Below are positions 45,334 to 54,542 of a DNA stretch of 64,000 nt, piece after piece (the first letter of the stretch is position 1; each line of letters opens with the position of its first letter). Position numbers and translations under genes: made by a program. The notes beneath the pieces were generated by a model. It made no database searches. It had not been told where the DNA came from and worked only from the letters and a program-made list of their open reading frames with translations. Origin of the DNA: Prolixibacteraceae bacterium (GTDB lineage Bacteria > Bacteroidota > Bacteroidia > Bacteroidales > Prolixibacteraceae); NCBI GenBank assembly GCA_025210775.1, contig JAOARB010000031.1, forward strand, positions 62,001 to 126,000. Direction: 5' to 3'.

Positions 45334-48087
45334 TCAATAACCTAGATCTTGTCCTTTATCTATAGCTTTTACCCCTTCTTTCATCCAACGAGGAGCAGGA
45401 GCACCTTTCAAATAATGGTCAAAGAATTGTAGCATTCTACGGCTAAGATCAATTCTGTCTCCCCATGCATCTGCACTTAGATTATGTGGTTGTCCATTAT
45501 ATTGCAACATCCAAACAGGTTTGTTCAAACGTCTTAGAGCCATAAAATATTCAATACCTTGATACCATGGCACAGCACCATCTTCGTCATTATGCATGAT
45601 CAATAAAGGAGTACGTACCTTAGGAGCATAGAATACAGGTGAATTCTCAATATATTGCATTGGTTTGTCCCAAAGTGTTCCACCGATACGGCTTTGTGTT
45701 TGTTCATATTGGAACTCTCTACTCAAACCAGATCCCCAACGGATACCTCCATAAGCACTAGTCATATTACTAACAGGGGCACCAGCCATTGCAGCAGCAA
45801 ACATATTAGTTTGTGTCACCAAATAAGCGGTTTGATAACCTCCCCAACTTTGTCCTTGTAGGGCCATATGATATCTATCGATAAAGTCATAACGCTCACA
45901 CATTGCATAAGCACCACTCACAATAGCATCGTAAGCACTCTGTCCAGGATAACCATCACGGTAATAGATATCTGGGATAAACAAAACATAATCGTTACTT
46001 GGATAAAGTGATTTATTAATCGTGGAACGACTAGGAGCAGGTAACCAATACTGGTGAAGACGCTCAGAATAGGTCTCATAGAAATAACACATCATAGGAT
46101 ATTTCTTTCCTTTCTCCATCTTCTCTGGTGTCACCAAAAGGCCTTTAAGAGAATCTCCGTTAAAGCTTACCCATTTAACCATTTGGATATGTCCCCACTT
46201 GAAGTCCTTTTGTTGTGGATTAATATCTGTTTGTCTCTGAGGAGCATCAAAACTTAAATTTGAAGTATGATAGTCAGGGAACATACGATAGGTCTGTTTC
46301 GACCATTTTACTACCGCGGCACTCTTTGCCTTAACAGGCCATCCCAACTGATAATCTCCCTCTAGATGACGTGTTTCAACACCAGTAGCAAGATCTAAAT
46401 AAGCATACGCTGTTGCCATCGTCTCTTTATTGGTCAAATAGAATAAAGGTTTAGATGCTATATAATCCTCTTCTCTATCTAAAGCATCGTATCTATATTT
46501 CCAATTTTTCTCACGTCCTTTAGTTATTCTTTTAGGAGCAACTTTATGACGTAGATCGATTTTCCAAACATCATACTCGTCATAAATATATACCGATTGA
46601 TCTTTTCCCCATCCCATAATACCATAAGGAGCTGGTGATGATGGTGTATCGTGATGAACATTATAGAAAGGAACTTTCAAACCTGCAGTTAATGCATACA
46701 TCTTTCCTCTCTTTAGATCTTTGGCATAGTAAGTACTATCGTTCCATTGATAATAAACAGCATATTGTCCATTAGGTGATAATTCCACTTGTTCGACATT
46801 CTTAGCAACCAACTGTTTCTCGCCATTCTTTAGGTTGAAAGCATAGTAGTCACCACCCCATAAAGCAGTCCAACTATAAGACTTCTTATATGGAAGATTG
46901 TCTTGTGCAAGAGCATATGCCCCCATTCCCTTTTCTGGAATATCAAATCCCATACAAGAAGAATCATTTAGTGCAATGATATTATTCTTTGAAATCTGAT
47001 ATAGAGCCCTAAAAGCTCTTTTCTTATCTTTAGAAAGATTCACCAACTGTCTAGGTTGAATATCTTTATCATTCCATGACCATAGATCCAACTTCGCTTT
47101 CTCATTATCCATTAGGCTATCCTTTGGTGCCTCTAACTCGGGATATTGTACACCAAAGAAAAGACGACTACCATCCTCAGAGAAGACCATCGACTTGTGT
47201 TTCGAAGGGACCATCTTTGCATGCAACGACTTCTCTCCCGCTTTGGCAAAACAACGATGAACATTCTTTTCTGACTTATAATAGTATGCTTGATATGATT
47301 TTACTTTCGTTGTATCTGTAGAAAAAAGGTAAGCCAATTGAGCACCTTTATCATCTAATGAGATGGTCTCATATGTCGCATGGTCTCCCTCTTGCACTTT
47401 ATATGAAGAACGATTTAACAGATTCATATACCACAACGAAGCATGCTTTAATGAATCATCTTTTTGTTGTACATACGCAACAGCAGAACCATCTTTAGAA
47501 AGAGTGAACTTTGTTACCTTACGAATTAACATCGTATCCAAAGTACGGCCATTAACGATATATAGATTCTTTAGGGTCGCTTTCTTATCCTTTTTCTTCT
47601 CAACCTTGGTCGTATCTTTAGCTTCATCTAATTTTACATCAGAGATAAAAGCCAAGAAATCATTCTTCTCTTTTGACATTTGATAAGAAGAGACCTTTTC
47701 AACCAATAGCTTGGCATCTTTTTCAATCGAATAGATTCCCACCGAAGACTTAGGTGCTTTCTTTCCATTCACCTTCTTCGCTCTGATAGAATCTAACGGA
47801 GCTTTTTGGATAAAAACAATTGCTTTGGAACTTGGGAAGAAATCAGACTTCTCTCCACGCTCAAAACGATGTTCTGTTTTTTTATCCACCGAATTCAACA
47901 CCAATGTATTGTCTCCATGATTTGGATAAATTTGATATAAAAACCACTGCCCATCATCGGACAGTTGAGTCTCTCTTATTCTATTCCAGTCCTTGAAATC
48001 ATCAACTTTCAATGATCTCTTCTGGGCAATAGAAACGGTACTTACACTTATTACTAAAAGTAGTACCTGCAACAGTCTATTAAACAT
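45334..48087 (-). CDS. S9-family prolyl oligopeptidase-type serine peptidase, secreted
   Basis: The 917-residue enzyme is a member of the prolyl oligopeptidase clan (DPP4/acylaminoacyl-peptidase-like). A signal peptide is visible (MFNRLLQVLLLVISVSTVSIA, then Q). Residues 30-640 form the beta-propeller, and the last 230 residues the alpha/beta-hydrolase. The catalytic Ser747 is in GQSWGGYQ, an Asp in HNDEDGAVP and a His in QPHNLSADA. The start used is ATG 48087; the longer frame begins at TTG 48129 and adds 14 residues with no signal-like character. It is convergent with the giant gene. Presumed to be a periplasmic or surface exopeptidase of scavenged peptides. Confidence 0.92.
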   Translation of the reverse strand: MFNRLLQVLLLVISVSTVSIAQKRSLKVDDFKDWNRIRETQLSDDGQWFLYQIYPNHGDNTLVLNSVDKKTEHRFERGEKSDFFPSSKAIVFIQKAPLDSIRAKKVNGKKAPKSSVGIYSIEKDAKLLVEKVSSYQMSKEKNDFLAFISDVKLDEAKDTTKVEKKKDKKATLKNLYIVNGRTLDTMLIRKVTKFTLSKDGSAVAYVQQKDDSLKHASLWYMNLLNRSSYKVQEGDHATYETISLDDKGAQLAYLFSTDTTKVKSYQAYYYKSEKNVHRCFAKAGEKSLHAKMVPSKHKSMVFSEDGSRLFFGVQYPELEAPKDSLMDNEKAKLDLWSWNDKDIQPRQLVNLSKDKKRAFRALYQISKNNIIALNDSSCMGFDIPEKGMGAYALAQDNLPYKKSYSWTALWGGDYYAFNLKNGEKQLVAKNVEQVELSPNGQYAVYYQWNDSTYYAKDLKRGKMYALTAGLKVPFYNVHHDTPSSPAPYGIMGWGKDQSVYIYDEYDVWKIDLRHKVAPKRITKGREKNWKYRYDALDREEDYIASKPLFYLTNKETMATAYAYLDLATGVETRHLEGDYQLGWPVKAKSAAVVKWSKQTYRMFPDYHTSNLSFDAPQRQTDINPQQKDFKWGHIQMVKWVSFNGDSLKGLLVTPEKMEKGKKYPMMCYFYETYSERLHQYWLPAPSRSTINKSLYPSNDYVLFIPDIYYRDGYPGQSAYDAIVSGAYAMCERYDFIDRYHMALQGQSWGGYQTAYLVTQTNMFAAAMAGAPVSNMTSAYGGIRWGSGLSREFQYEQTQSRIGGTLWDKPMQYIENSPVFYAPKVRTPLLIMHNDEDGAVPWYQGIEYFMALRRLNKPVWMLQYNGQPHNLSADAWGDRIDLSRRMLQFFDHYLKGAPAPRWMKEGVKAIDKGQDLGY

Positions 48088-48590
48088 ATTTATACAGTTT
48101 TTGTATGTAACAGCTCTAAAATTAATCAAAAGAAAAATAACAAAATAGGGAGAATATCATTCTTCCCATTCAAAATAGGAGATTGCAAGTTAAGACTCAA
48201 TTATTTAACGTTAATTGATAATAATTTAAATAATTACATAAAATTCATTAACAATATTCGTCTATCACATAACGGAAGAACCACTGCCAACAAAAAGGAT
48301 TCTAGTATTTGAAGACAGTGTAAGAACTGATATTGAATAGATAATAAGAAGGTTTTAAGAGTACTTCCACCATGGTTGGACCCCATAATCAAACCTATAT
48401 GATTCGTTACGAATATCCTTCATTTAAATAAACCAACATTCTATCATGATCCCACTGTTTTATGGGCAAACCAGACTTCCAGATTAGCAATAATCATATA
48501 AACAAAAATAAGACAACAAAAAATCCATATACATTAAATGTATACGGATTTTTCTCTCACTATGGCAATTAATAATACCTCATATTGTAT
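48088..48590. other. 503-bp intergenic region
   Basis: No gene is visible between the S9 and pirin genes. It contains the pirin terminator (48518-48553) and presumably the S9 promoter; no exact TAnnTTTG box was found near 48087. Confidence 0.45.
48518..48553 (-). terminator. Terminator of the pirin gene
   Basis: 48519-48534 pairs with 48538-48553 (16 positions, one mismatch; ATACAT/ATGTAT near the loop) and ends in a T-run on the minus strand. It lies 37 bases beyond the stop. Confidence 0.85.
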
Positions 48591-49307
48591 TTAACGTTTT
48601 GGAGGCATTTCAATCAATATAAATTTTGAATCCGCCATCATCTTAAGATGAACGGTTTCTTCGTCTGTCCAAACACCAATAGCATCATTTGGAAAAGCCA
48701 CATGATCTTCTAAATGTACCATTCCTTCAATAACAAGCAGATAAAGGCCATTACCTGAATAATGGATCTTATAATCACACTCTGCATTCTTTTCCATGTT
48801 ACCCCAAGAAACACAAGCATCTTGCGCTATAGGTAATCCTTGGTCAGCTCCCACCAAAAGGACCAATTCGGACTTTTGGTTATCTAAATCGAAACTGCAA
48901 CTATTATACTGAGGAGCAACACCTTTATCTTTAGGAAGAAAACGCATATGAAGTAGACGCAAATCAGCCTCGGCATCATTATTAAGTTCAGAGTGTTTCA
49001 CTCCAGAACCACCAGACAAGCACTGAATGCCCCCCCTTTTTAGGATCTTATCATTACCTAAAGTATCGGTATGTTTCAACTCTCCATCTAAAACAATTGT
49101 TACCATCTCCATATTATCCAAAGGAGTAGAAGAAAATCCTCTATTGGGCTGAATTCTTTCATCATTTAGTACCCTAAGTTTTCCAAACTGCATTCTTATT
49201 GGATTAAAATATTGTCCATAACTAAAAGAGTGATAACTTTTCATCCAACTTAAATTGGAAACTCCTCTAGAACTTGCTCGATGAATAATTGCTTTAGTCA
49301 TAATCAT
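48591..49307 (-). CDS. Pirin-family protein with altered metal site
   Basis: The 238-residue bicupin is of the pirin family (YhhW-like). Pirins are iron- or zinc-binding proteins; some act as quercetinases, others have regulatory roles. The family block MKSYHSFSYGQYFNP is present, as are EMVTIVLDGELKHTDTLGN and SGVKHSELNN. The expected HPH pair of GFxxHPHRDME is here GFSSTPLDNME, with Thr61 and Leu63 in place of two metal-binding His. His105 and Glu107 of the other half-site are kept. So metal binding is probably lost or changed. Start ATG 49307, or Met3 at 49301. It stands alone with a terminator. Confidence 0.9.
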   Translation of the reverse strand: MIMTKAIIHRASSRGVSNLSWMKSYHSFSYGQYFNPIRMQFGKLRVLNDERIQPNRGFSSTPLDNMEMVTIVLDGELKHTDTLGNDKILKRGGIQCLSGGSGVKHSELNNDAEADLRLLHMRFLPKDKGVAPQYNSCSFDLDNQKSELVLLVGADQGLPIAQDACVSWGNMEKNAECDYKIHYSGNGLYLLVIEGMVHLEDHVAFPNDAIGVWTDEETVHLKMMADSKFILIEMPPKR

Positions 49308-49854
49308 AAACCTTTTAAATTAAAAACATATATGATTATCTTTTTGTTCGAACAGAATCTTCTTTTCGTGGCAAAATCATTAAAAAAAACTAAAAGTAAA
49401 CACTATTTAGATTCTAAATGGAAAAGATCATTAGAAATAAAACGAGAATTATTTTAGAGAATAGTTTTTTGTATATTTGAAATATTGAACTAAATGATAA
49501 CACAATGAACACATCTATTACCATTCTATCAACACTACGCATTCATACACATAAATTTTCTCGACCATTACAATCCTCTAATAAAGAATATAATCGGTAT
49601 CGTCAATAAATAATAATGTGGTTTATGACGTAAATAATGTTATTCCCATTTCGAGAACTACACTAAAATTGGGAAGAATAATAAATGTGAACAAGACTTA
49701 TCATAACTGGTTTTTGCCTTAATCAAATTAAACTAAATAATCACAATATTTGTTTACAACAATAAGACATAGATTATAAAGGCATCACTTTTGTTCTAAA
49801 CCATAAAACCAAATATGGTGATGATAAGAAATTAGAGAAACAACAATAGCGAAG
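49308..49854. other. 547-bp divergent intergenic region
   Basis: No gene is visible between the pirin and TPR/LuxR genes, which are transcribed away from each other. A TATATTTG box on the plus strand (49472-49479) could be the promoter of the TPR/LuxR gene, giving a leader near 370 bases. The rest is A+T-rich. Confidence 0.4.
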
Positions 49855-51609
49855 ATGAAGAGATATACAACACAACCATTACAACACACATTCGTATTCT
49901 TGGCATTAATGATCCTTCCTTTCTTAATGAAGGCTCAACCTAGCGAAGAGATTCCAGATGAAGTGTCCTCCTATTTCCAAAAATACGAATCTCTTAAAAA
50001 GAATAATCCTTATCAAGCGGTTACACTGATGCAAGAAGCATCACAACTAGAAGTAATACAAGACAATCATAAGACCAAATCCTCTATATTTAATCGTATT
50101 GGAAACATATATCTAGAGTTAAAGATATATCCTCTTGCCATGGATGCTTATTTTGAGTCATTAAAGAACATTAATCTTGCTAATGATGAAAATGGAAAAG
50201 CCTATTGTCTTAACGATATTGGTAATGTCTACTATGCATTAAACAATTACGACCTTCCGAAACAGTATTACCAAAAATCTTTGGAGATATTTGAGAAGAC
50301 AAAAGATCCTTATGGTATTGCCGTAGCTTCCAATAATCTTGGTATGATTGCCTTAAAAACGCAGAATTACGAAAAGGCATTAGCTTATTTCCAGAAAGCA
50401 TACGATATACGAAAAGAAGCAAACAATCTTGGGTTAATGGCTCATTCAAAGCTTTTTATTTCTAAGGTATTCTTAGAGCAAGGATATTTTGAAAAAGCTA
50501 TCAAATATTTGAAAGATGCACGTCAGATGTATGCTCGTGATAGAGAACCTCAAAACGTTGCTGAAGTTGAATTTGAATTAGGTAACTCCTACTTGCTTTA
50601 TAAGAAATATCCAGAGGCATTGAAATTCTTTGAGAGTGCACTCAACCTTTATACGCTAAAACATGAACATCTGGAAGTAGGTAAAACAATTCTGGCTATC
50701 GCATCTTGCTATGAAGAACTAGATAACCTTAAAATGGCAGAACAAAATGCCATTAAAGCGAATAAATTATTTGAAAGTTATAAGTTAGAATCACAACAAT
50801 TAGATGCAATCATCTTTTTGGCACGATTATATGAACAAGAAAAAAGATATAAAGAAGCAGCTACTTTTCAAAAACAATATATCGAACTACAAAAATCAAT
50901 AGACAAGAAAAACAACAAAGCTGAATTCTCTAAATTGCTTTATAGTATCGATGCTTTTAAAGAATCGCAAGAGATCAAGCAACTTAGACTACTCAATATT
51001 CAACAGAAAGAGAGAACCCAACTATTGTTTGTTCTATTCCTTCTTGCCTTCCTTCTTGTAATCTTTGTCTTTATCTGGTTTAGACAGAAAAGAAAACAAC
51101 AGCAGATCATGTTGGAGAAGAAAAAAGAGATCGCGGAACTCGAGTTATACAAAAAAGAACAGGAGAACGAAAGATTAAATAGAGAACTTAATTTTAGAAA
51201 CAATGAGCTTGCATCAAAAGCCATTACAATGGTTAAAACAAGTGAGTTTGTCGATGAAATTATTAAACTTCTCCAACAACTTGTGATTCCTAAAACAGCC
51301 CAAAGAAGTGTGGGGCAAATTATTGACAAACTACATTTCTTTAAAAAAGACGATGGTTGGAAAGAGTTTGAAGTACGTTTCGAGAAAGTCCATAGCGATT
51401 TCTATCGTAACATCGAGAAAAAACATCCTAACCTTACCCCTAATGAAAGAAAGATTTGTGCTTTCCTTCGCCTTAATATGACAACCAAAGAGATTAGTGC
51501 ATTAACATATAAAAGTGCCAAAAGTATTGATGTGGCTCGCTCTAGACTAAGAAAGAAGATGGATCTTCCTAGAGACGAAAACTTAATCACATACTTATCT
51601 CAATTTTAA
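49855..51609 (+). CDS. Membrane TPR protein with C-terminal LuxR-type HTH
   Basis: The 584-residue protein has a signal peptide (residues 1-28, cleavage near MKAQ) and about six TPR repeats in residues 45-360 (SIFNRIGNIYLELKIYPLAM, KAYCLNDIGNVYYALNNYDL, VASNNLGMIALKTQNYEKAL). One membrane helix follows (TQLLFVLFLLAFLLVIFVFIWF, about 384-405), then a coiled coil. The C-terminal LuxR-like helix-turn-helix contains NLTPNERKICAFLRLNMTTKEIS and KSIDVARSRLRKKMDL. Periplasmic TPRs and a cytoplasmic HTH make a one-protein trans-membrane regulator, a common Bacteroidota type whose signals are mostly unknown. ATG 49855 starts the signal peptide. A strong terminator follows. Confidence 0.9.
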   Translation: MKRYTTQPLQHTFVFLALMILPFLMKAQPSEEIPDEVSSYFQKYESLKKNNPYQAVTLMQEASQLEVIQDNHKTKSSIFNRIGNIYLELKIYPLAMDAYFESLKNINLANDENGKAYCLNDIGNVYYALNNYDLPKQYYQKSLEIFEKTKDPYGIAVASNNLGMIALKTQNYEKALAYFQKAYDIRKEANNLGLMAHSKLFISKVFLEQGYFEKAIKYLKDARQMYARDREPQNVAEVEFELGNSYLLYKKYPEALKFFESALNLYTLKHEHLEVGKTILAIASCYEELDNLKMAEQNAIKANKLFESYKLESQQLDAIIFLARLYEQEKRYKEAATFQKQYIELQKSIDKKNNKAEFSKLLYSIDAFKESQEIKQLRLLNIQQKERTQLLFVLFLLAFLLVIFVFIWFRQKRKQQQIMLEKKKEIAELELYKKEQENERLNRELNFRNNELASKAITMVKTSEFVDEIIKLLQQLVIPKTAQRSVGQIIDKLHFFKKDDGWKEFEVRFEKVHSDFYRNIEKKHPNLTPNERKICAFLRLNMTTKEISALTYKSAKSIDVARSRLRKKMDLPRDENLITYLSQF

Positions 51610-51626
51610 TAATTAAAACTACTTTT

Positions 51627-51667
51627 ATATCGCAATAACCAATGTTGGTTATTGCGATATTTTTTTT
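51627..51667 (+). terminator. Terminator between TPR/LuxR and YfcE genes
   Basis: ATATCGCAATAACCAA (51627-51642) pairs perfectly with 51645-51660, a 16-bp stem, then seven T. The ATG of yfcE follows at once, so a longer yfcE frame starting inside the stem is not real. Confidence 0.92.
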
Positions 51668-51668
51668 C

Positions 51669-52178
51669 ATGAAACAGATAGCACTTATATCAGATAGCCA
51701 TGGTAAACTAGACACCTTGGCATTAAAACACGTCAAAGATGTAGACGAAATATGGCACGCAGGAGACCTTGGGGGTATTGAAGTCTTAGACCAACTAGAA
51801 AAGATTGCAAAAGTCCGTGCTGTATATGGTAATATTGACGATCATACGGTACGCAATGCAACACAAGAGATGGCTACTTTTGAAGTCGAAGGTTTAAAAG
51901 TCGTGATGACCCACATTGGGGGATATCCTGGAAGATACTACAAAGGTATTGGTCCTTACCTAACAAAGACAAAGCCAAATCTATTTATCTCTGGTCATTC
52001 TCATATATTAAAGGTAATGAGAGATGCCTCTAAAAACCTACTACATATCAATCCTGGTGCTATAGGCAAACATGGATTCCACAAAGTTCGTACTTTAATT
52101 AAGTTCGATATCGACAAAGCGGAAATTCAAAATGTTAGAGTAGTCGAATTAGGTCCTAGAGGAAAGCTCTCCATTTAA
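51669..52178 (+). CDS. YfcE-like metallophosphoesterase
   Basis: The 169-residue cytoplasmic enzyme of the YfcE/MJ0936 phosphodiesterase family has all metal motifs: SDSHGK (Asp, His), HAGDLG, YGNIDDH, THIGGY and SGHSHILK. It should hydrolyse phosphodiesters with Mn2+ or similar; physiological substrates are not known. The ATG 51669 is the right start: the longer reading from ATG 51642 begins inside the terminator loop and adds only a hydrophobic run. A small terminator overlaps its stop (52163-52192). Confidence 0.92.
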   Translation: MKQIALISDSHGKLDTLALKHVKDVDEIWHAGDLGGIEVLDQLEKIAKVRAVYGNIDDHTVRNATQEMATFEVEGLKVVMTHIGGYPGRYYKGIGPYLTKTKPNLFISGHSHILKVMRDASKNLLHINPGAIGKHGFHKVRTLIKFDIDKAEIQNVRVVELGPRGKLSI

Positions 52179-52192
52179 GAAGAGCTTTTTTT
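52163..52192 (+). terminator. Terminator overlapping the yfcE stop
   Basis: AAAGCTCT (52163-52170) pairs with AGAGCTTT (52181-52188); the loop contains the stop codon and a T-run follows. Confidence 0.75.
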
Positions 52193-52232
52193 AATAATCA
52201 AAAACCTCAGCAGAAGTTGTCAATTTTTCCTT

Positions 52233-52742
52233 TTATTGTCGTTTCCATATTTCTTGGTAGTAGTCTCTATCATCAATATAATCAACATAAATATATTCAA
52301 CTTTATATTTTAATCCTTTCTTTGTGGGAGCCAGATATTCTTTTAACGCGTCTACTGATGAATAGCCTATCTCTCCATTTTCAAAAACAAAACGAACATA
52401 ACCAATTTTGGGAGCCAATTGAAAATGATCCTTATATTGAAGAATCTTGCTTTGCCAATGATAATTCTCCACTTCTGGGGTTAAAGGGTCTAAATAGTTA
52501 CTCCAATTATCAATCGAATTAAAAAAGCCTTGAGGATAGATGTCTTTGAGCAAATCCACTTTTCCATATTTGTATATATCACCTCCTAAAACCGCATCGC
52601 TCCAAACTTTTTCGCGTTCTGCTTGAAATGATGGATTGGCTTCGGGAGTCGGAACATAACTAAAGAATTCTGGTAATGGAAAACCTTTCACCTTGCGTTG
52701 TTCAAATAACTGAAAAGCAATTATTTTCATAATGGAATACAT
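52233..52742 (-). CDS. Hypothetical protein (169 aa)
   Basis: I do not recognise this protein. It has 169 residues, is aromatic- and charge-rich, and has no signal peptide. Features are VKGFPLPEFFSYVP, SKILQYKDHFQLAPKIGYVRF and a tyrosine-rich C-terminus (LKYKVEYIYVDYIDDRDYYQEIWKR). Its compact alternation suggests a small alpha/beta domain. Met5 (52730) is an alternative start. It lies downstream of the lipoprotein gene on the same strand, with that gene's terminator between, so it is probably a separate unit. The protein could be an immunity-like or cytoplasmic orphan, which is a guess. Confidence 0.6.
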   Translation of the reverse strand: MYSIMKIIAFQLFEQRKVKGFPLPEFFSYVPTPEANPSFQAEREKVWSDAVLGGDIYKYGKVDLLKDIYPQGFFNSIDNWSNYLDPLTPEVENYHWQSKILQYKDHFQLAPKIGYVRFVFENGEIGYSSVDALKEYLAPTKKGLKYKVEYIYVDYIDDRDYYQEIWKRQ

Positions 52743-52761
52743 AGCGGTATTGATTATTGAT

Positions 52762-52809
52762 AAAAAAAAGCCGAAGCAATAAAGAGAAGATATCCTTATT
52801 GCTTTGGCT
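52762..52809 (-). terminator. Terminator of the lipoprotein gene
   Basis: AGCCGAAGCAATAA (52769-52782) pairs with TTATTGCTTTGGCT (52796-52809), one mismatch, and runs into eight T on the minus strand. It lies 16 bases past the stop. Confidence 0.87.
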
Positions 52810-52824
52810 CAGATGCGTTATAAA

Positions 52825-53898
52825 TTAAGAACGCTTCCATATCGCATGATCGTCATATCCTTCTTCAAAAGGGAAGGTTACATCATTCCAATATTTTACT
52901 TTTACATCTGACCCTTTCTTAACAAATTCAAATACAAATGTACTGTTATAATCTTTAAACGTTCGAGTAGTTAATTTATCTTTCCCTTCCCAAAAATATT
53001 CTGTAGACGAAGGGTAAGGTAAACCTGATTCCATTGGCAAATAAGGTTCATATACCGTATCATCACCACCATCAGACATTGGTGTAAAAAGTAATTCTTC
53101 TGTTCCTTTAGGGAACTCTTCAATCATTTTATATACTGCTTCCTTTATTGTACTATTTTTATAGACTCTAACAACAGAAAATCGATTATACATATCACTT
53201 GGCAAGCCAACAATGCCTTTCATTTTTGGAACCCCTCTTTTAAAATAATAATTATATCCTTTATAATTGATCGCAACGATACCAGAGAAACACCATTTAT
53301 CAGTTGAAACTGCATCTGCAGAAGAATCAAAATAAGGAATAGTATCACCTTTGGCCATTTGTTGATCACAATATTTTTGATAATTCATAAAATTATGCGA
53401 ACTAGCAAGCCCCATTATATCTTCTTTTAAAGAATCTATTTCAAGAAGATTCAAATCTGACAAAAACATCGTATAGTGCTGATAGTAATACTCCATATTG
53501 GATAATTTAGCATATGTATAAGATTCCAAATCAACAGGTTCTTTAAATATACCATTAACAACAATTGTATCATCAGTTATCGCAAAACTATAATACCGAG
53601 CAAACTCTTTGGCTGCAACTTCATCATATCGAAAGCCATCATATTTATATTGAACGGTATCTTTACAATATTTATAGCATACCCAAGTACCTTTGTAATC
53701 TTTAAAAAATAGCTTCGTTCTTATTGAATCTTTGACTTTATCTTGTGCTTCACGAGCATTCTCTATTTTAACGGTCTCTTCATCATTAATAGATATATTC
53801 TCCTGTTGACTTGTCGGTTTTGTATGACACCCAGATAAAATCAACAGAATCATCCATACAAATAGACAATTACTTCCTTTTAGGCTTTTATTCCACAT
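52825..53898 (-). CDS. Putative lipoprotein (357 aa)
   Basis: The protein has a lipoprotein signal peptide: MWNKSLKGSNCLFVWMILLI with the lipobox LSGC (Cys24). The mature part of about 330 residues starts with a low-complexity Ser/Gln/Glu linker and continues with strand-rich sequence (TWVCYKYCKDTVQYKYDGF, DTIVVNGIFKEP, YYFKRGVPKMKG). The C-terminal part has a repeated aromatic pattern (STEYFWEGKDKLTTRTFKDY). I do not recognise a family. A longer frame begins at GTG 53964, but ATG 53898 gives the lipobox at the right distance. It is probably outer-membrane anchored. Function unknown. Confidence 0.75.
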   Translation of the reverse strand: MWNKSLKGSNCLFVWMILLILSGCHTKPTSQQENISINDEETVKIENAREAQDKVKDSIRTKLFFKDYKGTWVCYKYCKDTVQYKYDGFRYDEVAAKEFARYYSFAITDDTIVVNGIFKEPVDLESYTYAKLSNMEYYYQHYTMFLSDLNLLEIDSLKEDIMGLASSHNFMNYQKYCDQQMAKGDTIPYFDSSADAVSTDKWCFSGIVAINYKGYNYYFKRGVPKMKGIVGLPSDMYNRFSVVRVYKNSTIKEAVYKMIEEFPKGTEELLFTPMSDGGDDTVYEPYLPMESGLPYPSSTEYFWEGKDKLTTRTFKDYNSTFVFEFVKKGSDVKVKYWNDVTFPFEEGYDDHAIWKRS

Positions 53899-54542
53899 AA
53901 TAACATTTGTTTTACTTACTACAACTCTAATATTTAAAGTATTAATTTTGAATGACTCGTTCACACTACCGAATAATGATCTTTATAAAAAGTAATGCAA
54001 TACAAAAGAGAGGAATTATAATCTAACAACACTATTTTTATAAAACAAAAATAAATAAAATATATCACTTATTAACAAATAAGAAATAATTTTGCATTAT
54101 CAAATATTGCACGAGAAGGAAGGAATCAAAACAACAAAAGAGAAAGAAACAAAAACAACCTAACAGCCAGACACTTTAAAACAAAAGTTATTAAAAAAGA
54201 GCTTCAATATTAAAGGCTAATTTACCCCCACAACAACAATCATTTACACAAATACAGTTATCTTATCGATTTTTTATAACATCTATTTATATCATTCGAG
54301 ACATTCTAAATACAACCAGTATGTGTCTTACAATAGTTCTTTTAGAATAGAGTTAGAGGGATAAAAAGAGAATACACAATATGTATCATATACAACAAAG
54401 AACCGTAGTAAACTGAAATAGACAAAGTATTGCAAACAAAATTCTCTCACTATATTAGGAAGAGCAGTGTAGAGAAATAGAAGTTATATTATTTGAAACA
54501 AAAAAAGCAGGATCTTGTCCTGCCTTTCTTTATAAGATAAGA
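53899..54542. other. 644-bp intergenic region
   Basis: No gene is visible. It contains the terminator of the ClpP-fold gene at the upper end (54501-54523) and presumably the lipoprotein promoter. Very A-rich between 54000 and 54300, with no repeat I could define. Confidence 0.45.
54501..54523 (-). terminator. Terminator of the ClpP-fold gene
   Basis: GCAGGA (54507-54512) pairs with TCCTGC (54518-54523); on the minus strand it leads into seven T. It lies 20 bases past the 54543 stop. Confidence 0.8.

Noticed and set aside
49472..49479. Separate promoter feature for TATATTTG
   Set aside because: It matches the consensus but is 375 bases from the nearest plus-strand gene and has no upstream partner element, so it is mentioned only within the intergenic entry.
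51642..51668. Start of yfcE at ATG 51642
   Set aside because: This ATG lies at the loop of a 16-bp terminator stem; the SDSHG motif is placed normally from ATG 51669.
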